A program made the position numbers and the translations under genes. Source: Polynucleobacter aenigmaticus (GTDB lineage Bacteria > Pseudomonadota > Gammaproteobacteria > Burkholderiales > Burkholderiaceae). From it: 64,000 nt of DNA. Under the pieces are notes generated by a model. The model searched no databases and had not been told where the DNA came from. It was given only the letters and a program-made list of their open reading frames with translations. Where the stretch lies: contig NZ_NGUO01000002.1 of NCBI RefSeq assembly GCF_002206635.1, positions 124,001 through 188,000 of the forward strand, given 5' to 3'. Below are positions 59,829 through 64,000 of this stretch, piece by piece; positions within the stretch are counted from its first letter, which is position 1, and the number at the start of each line of letters is the position of its first letter.

Positions 59829-61338
59829 GCCACCTCGCTTGCTTGACGCAAATGCCAGTCACTATTTTGCTGATACTGATGTGCCACTTGCAATAAGCGC
59901 GCTTCAGAAAAATAATTACCAATCAACTGCATGCCAATCGGCAAATTGCTTGTATTAAAACCACAGGGAACGCTCATTGCTGGCAGCCCCGCTAAGTTTG
60001 TAGAGAGCGTATAGATATCTTCTAAATACATCTGCACAGGATCTTTCGATTTTTCGCCTAGTCGCCATGCGACATCAGGGGCAACGGGACCTAAGATCAC
60101 ATCGCATTTTGCAAATGCAGCCTGAAAGTCAGCTGCAATGATGCGACGAATTTTTTGCGCTTGCAGATAATAGGCATCGTAATAACCATGGCACAGTACA
60201 TATGTGCCAATCAAAATACGGCGCTTTACTTCGGCACCAAAACCTTCGGTGCGCGACTTCTTATACATGTCCGACAAATCGCGATATTCATTGGCGCGAT
60301 GTCCGTAGCGCACACCATCAAAGCGACTCAAATTGCTAGAGGCTTCGGCGGGCGCCAAGACGTAATACACCGGTATAGACAGTTTTGTTTTGGGCAGACT
60401 CACTTCAACTAGCTCTGCACCTAAATCTTGCAGTGCTTTTGCTGCAGTATTGACAGCATTAGCCACTTCTTGCGCGAGGCCTTCTGCAAAAAATTCCGTT
60501 GGCAGCCCAATGCGCAATCCTTCTAGGGGCTTTACTGCATTGGTATTGCCTTCTTTCCAAGCTTGCGTGAGGTAACGACCATAGTCTTCCCCTGAATCAG
60601 CCAAAGAAGTCGAATCACGAGGATCGTGGGAAGACATGGCTGTGAGCAACAAAGCGCAATCTTCTGCAGTTTTACCTATTGGGCCAGCCTGATCCAAAGA
60701 AGAGGCATAGGCAATCATCCCGTAACGGGATACGCGCCCATAACTTGGCTTAATGCCAGTTAAGCCACAAAAAGCCGCCGGCTGACGTATTGAGCCCCCG
60801 GTATCGGTACCAGTTGCAATTGGGGCCAATCCCGCTGCTACGGCAGCTGCTGAACCGCCTGAGGAACCGCCGGCTACATATTCAGAATTCCAAGGATTGA
60901 GTACGGGGCCATAGGCTGAATTCTCATTCGAGGAACCCATGGCGAACTCGTCCATATTGGTCTTGCCCAGACAAACCATTCCAGCGCCATTTGGATTTTC
61001 TTCGCTAGGAATTCCTAGGTTGGCCACCACGGTAGCGTCAAACGGGCTGAGGTAACCCTCGAGCATTTTGGAGGCTGCAGTCGACTTCCAGCCGCGCGTC
61101 ACAAAGACGTCTTTATGGGCAACTGGAATGCCTGTCAATTTTCCGCCTTGACCAGCTGCTAATATGGCATCCGCTTTAGAAGATTGCTCTAAGCTTAAGT
61201 GAGCGCTTACATCAAGGTATGCATTCCAGCGCTTTCCTGCCTCGATACGATCTAAAAAGTATTGGGTCAGCTCGGTACTAGAGACCTCTTTTGCAGCCAA
61301 TGCTTTAGCCATTAAGGCGATAGGAGTTTGGTGCCAGC

Positions 61339-61342
<4 letters not shown>
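59825..61342 (-). CDS. gatA: Asp/Glu-tRNA amidotransferase subunit A
   Basis: The glutaminase subunit of GatCAB and an amidase-signature enzyme, 505 aa. The catalytic triad is Lys77 (VAHKDVF), cis-Ser160 (AGGSSGGS) and Ser184 (TGGSIRQPA). Ammonia released here passes to the GatB active site. It overlaps gatC and gatB by 4 bp each, which favours balanced subunit synthesis. Confidence 0.97.
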
Positions 61343-62738
<1,396 letters not shown>

Positions 62739-62750
62739 TTGACTTAAGTA

Positions 62751-63692
62751 TTGATTAGGGAATTGCAACATAGCGCTCCTCCTCTTTTCAGACAAGGCGT
62801 TCCGGCTTTAGTCAAACTGATTGTCTGTCTATCGATCAGCGTCGCATTGATGTTGATCGATTTCCGCTTTAAAGCGCTCGACCCCATTCGCAACAACGTC
62901 AACTGGTTGTTGCGTCCACTTGAGTATGCAATGATGATGCCGCGTAATGCGTATGAAGCTACATCAGAATATTTCACAACACGCGGAACACTCGATAAAG
63001 AAAATCAAGAAATGAAAGTGCGACAAGCGGAGCTCTCTTTGCTTGCCAATCAATCTGAGTTTCTTCTCGTCGAAAATCAAAATTTGCGCCAGTTAATGGA
63101 TTTGCAAAAACAAACTTCATTTAAAACCCTGCCGGTTGAAATTTTATTTAATCCACCCAACCCGATTTCACAACGCATTGTGGTGAACCGTGGAAGCAGT
63201 GATGGTCTCAAGCTCGGCAACCCCATCGCCAATGACTCCGGCATCTTGGGGCAAGTGGTGCGTATTTACGATCACTCCGCGGAAGTCTCTTTATTAGAGG
63301 ATCGTGATTTCGCAGTTCCCGTACAAGTAGCCCGCAACGGCTTGAGGGCAGCGGTTTTTGGTGTGGGGCGCGGCAATCCCCTCGAGCTTCGCTATCTTCC
63401 AGTAGCTAGTGACCTAGAAGTAGGCGATGTGCTTATTACCTCTGGCATTGACGGAGTTTATCCTCCAGGCTTTGCCGTTGCAGTAATTAGCCGCATTGAA
63501 CGCAATGCCGATAAAAACTCTTCGAATGTATTTTGCGTACCGGTTGCGCCAGTCAATCGCTATCGCCAGGCCTTAGCCCTACTTTACGATCCGCAGTGGG
63601 ATGCCAAAGCATCCACTGCAACTAGCAAACCCGGCGCACCCCTGACAAACACGCCTGGTCGTCGCCAAACTCGTGCGCGAGGCATGCAATGA
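62751..63692 (+). CDS. mreC: Rod shape-determining protein MreC
   Basis: A bitopic inner-membrane protein of the elongasome, 313 aa. A membrane helix lies near residues 24-40, a coiled coil follows (KENQEMKVRQAELSLLANQSEFLL region) and then the periplasmic beta domain. The tail is Thr/Pro/Arg-rich. There is no ATG start. TTG at 62751 gives the length listed; TTG at 62763 (QHSAPPLFRQG) matches relatives better but has AGGG only two bases away. It overlaps mreD by 4 bp. Confidence 0.93.
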   Translation: MIRELQHSAPPLFRQGVPALVKLIVCLSISVALMLIDFRFKALDPIRNNVNWLLRPLEYAMMMPRNAYEATSEYFTTRGTLDKENQEMKVRQAELSLLANQSEFLLVENQNLRQLMDLQKQTSFKTLPVEILFNPPNPISQRIVVNRGSSDGLKLGNPIANDSGILGQVVRIYDHSAEVSLLEDRDFAVPVQVARNGLRAAVFGVGRGNPLELRYLPVASDLEVGDVLITSGIDGVYPPGFAVAVISRIERNADKNSSNVFCVPVAPVNRYRQALALLYDPQWDAKASTATSKPGAPLTNTPGRRQTRARGMQ

Positions 63693-64000
63693 TTGATTTT
63701 CAAAGCGGCTATATTCTGCGCCCGGTCAATCCGGTATTTATTTATTTCAGCTTGTTTTGTGCGCTGCTGTTGAATCTCTTGCCAATTGGCAATTACGGCT
63801 GGGTGCCAGACTGGTTGATTATTTGTATTGTATTTTGGAATATCCACCAGCATCGCTATGTGGGCGTGATCATTGCATTTACTCTTGGCCTGTTGATGGA
63901 TGTTCACAACTCTGACCTATTGGGTCTTCATGCCTTTAGCTACTCATTGGTTGCCTTTCTTGCAATCTCTTGGCATCGGCGAATTATTGCTTTATCTGTC
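63689..64000 (+). CDS. mreD: Rod shape-determining protein MreD (partial)
   Basis: The first 104 codons of an integral membrane protein, open to the window end. It begins MIDFQSGYILRPVNPVFIYF and shows about three to four hydrophobic helices. The segment FTLGLLMDVHNSDLLGLHAF is the usual MreD motif. The ATG overlaps the mreC stop codon (ATGA). With mreB and mreC it completes the standard wall-elongation operon. Confidence 0.9.
   Translation, partial: MIDFQSGYILRPVNPVFIYFSLFCALLLNLLPIGNYGWVPDWLIICIVFWNIHQHRYVGVIIAFTLGLLMDVHNSDLLGLHAFSYSLVAFLAISWHRRIIALSV

Overview
The window reads as a compact chromosomal segment of a betaproteobacterium of the Burkholderiales, most like a free-living freshwater Polynucleobacter. 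The pointers are the split metH, the lone rfaE2, a PhaM-like protein, a DksA without its zinc cysteines, an SAH riboswitch before ahcY, metX-metW, the gatCAB and mreBCD neighbourhood, moderate GC and many ATGA-type gene overlaps. Genus is inferred from gene content and protein resemblance; no rRNA or tRNA gene was seen. I found no insertion sequence, prophage, CRISPR array or attachment site, and almost every base is assigned.

Layout. 1-4110 (minus): lipoate synthesis (lipA, lipB, a DUF493 protein), a serine hydrolase, a thin 2Fe-2S ferredoxin and a VanZ-like membrane protein. 4157-5775 (plus): birA and coaX. 5812-6303 (minus): rfaE2. 6394-11211 (plus): an exported glutathione peroxidase followed by a tightly packed set of FAD oxidoreductase, DUF1365, cyclopropane-fatty-acid-synthase-like methyltransferase and SDR, probably a membrane-lipid modification operon. 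11216-14287 (minus): argS, a SPOR protein and dsbA. 14685-18511 (minus): methionine synthase in two genes. 18588-22799: PhaM, an MBL hydrolase, DUF1289, an AcuI-type reductase, a lipoprotein, a flavin reductase and a GST. 22883-28770 (minus): a tripartite RND pump. 28916-31324 (minus): MarR, DoxX, a flavodoxin and a pirin gene broken by one in-frame stop, behind a promoter with a clear operator.

31485-36994 (minus): glmS, glmU, ttcA, folB and a pteridine-reductase-like SDR. 37020-42919: a MidA-type methyltransferase, cca, an NDUFA9-like protein, slt and 5-formyl-THF cyclo-ligase. 42953-46814 (minus): the S-adenosylmethionine cycle, metK, ahcY and metF. ahcY has a clear SAH riboswitch with a readable expression platform, and metK has a leader closely resembling the SAM-II/SAM-V aptamer core. 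46900-50308: lpxL, a remnant of a second lpxL, dapF, pyrE and xth. 50301-53998 (minus): slmA-metX-metW-ampG, all overlapping. 54022-58330 (minus): argB, dksA, a His-rich COG0523 GTPase, xerC and a DUF484 gene. 58356-61632 (minus): gatCAB. 61695-64000 (plus): mreB, mreC and the start of mreD, which runs off the window.

A theme is one-carbon and sulfur metabolism: metH, metF, metK, ahcY, metX, metW, the folate enzymes and several SAM users lie within about 40 kb. The strongest leads are the paired SAM-like and SAH RNA switches, the pirin nonsense codon, the lpxL remnant, the MarR operator and the lipid-modification operon. I see no wholly new defence or mobile system here.
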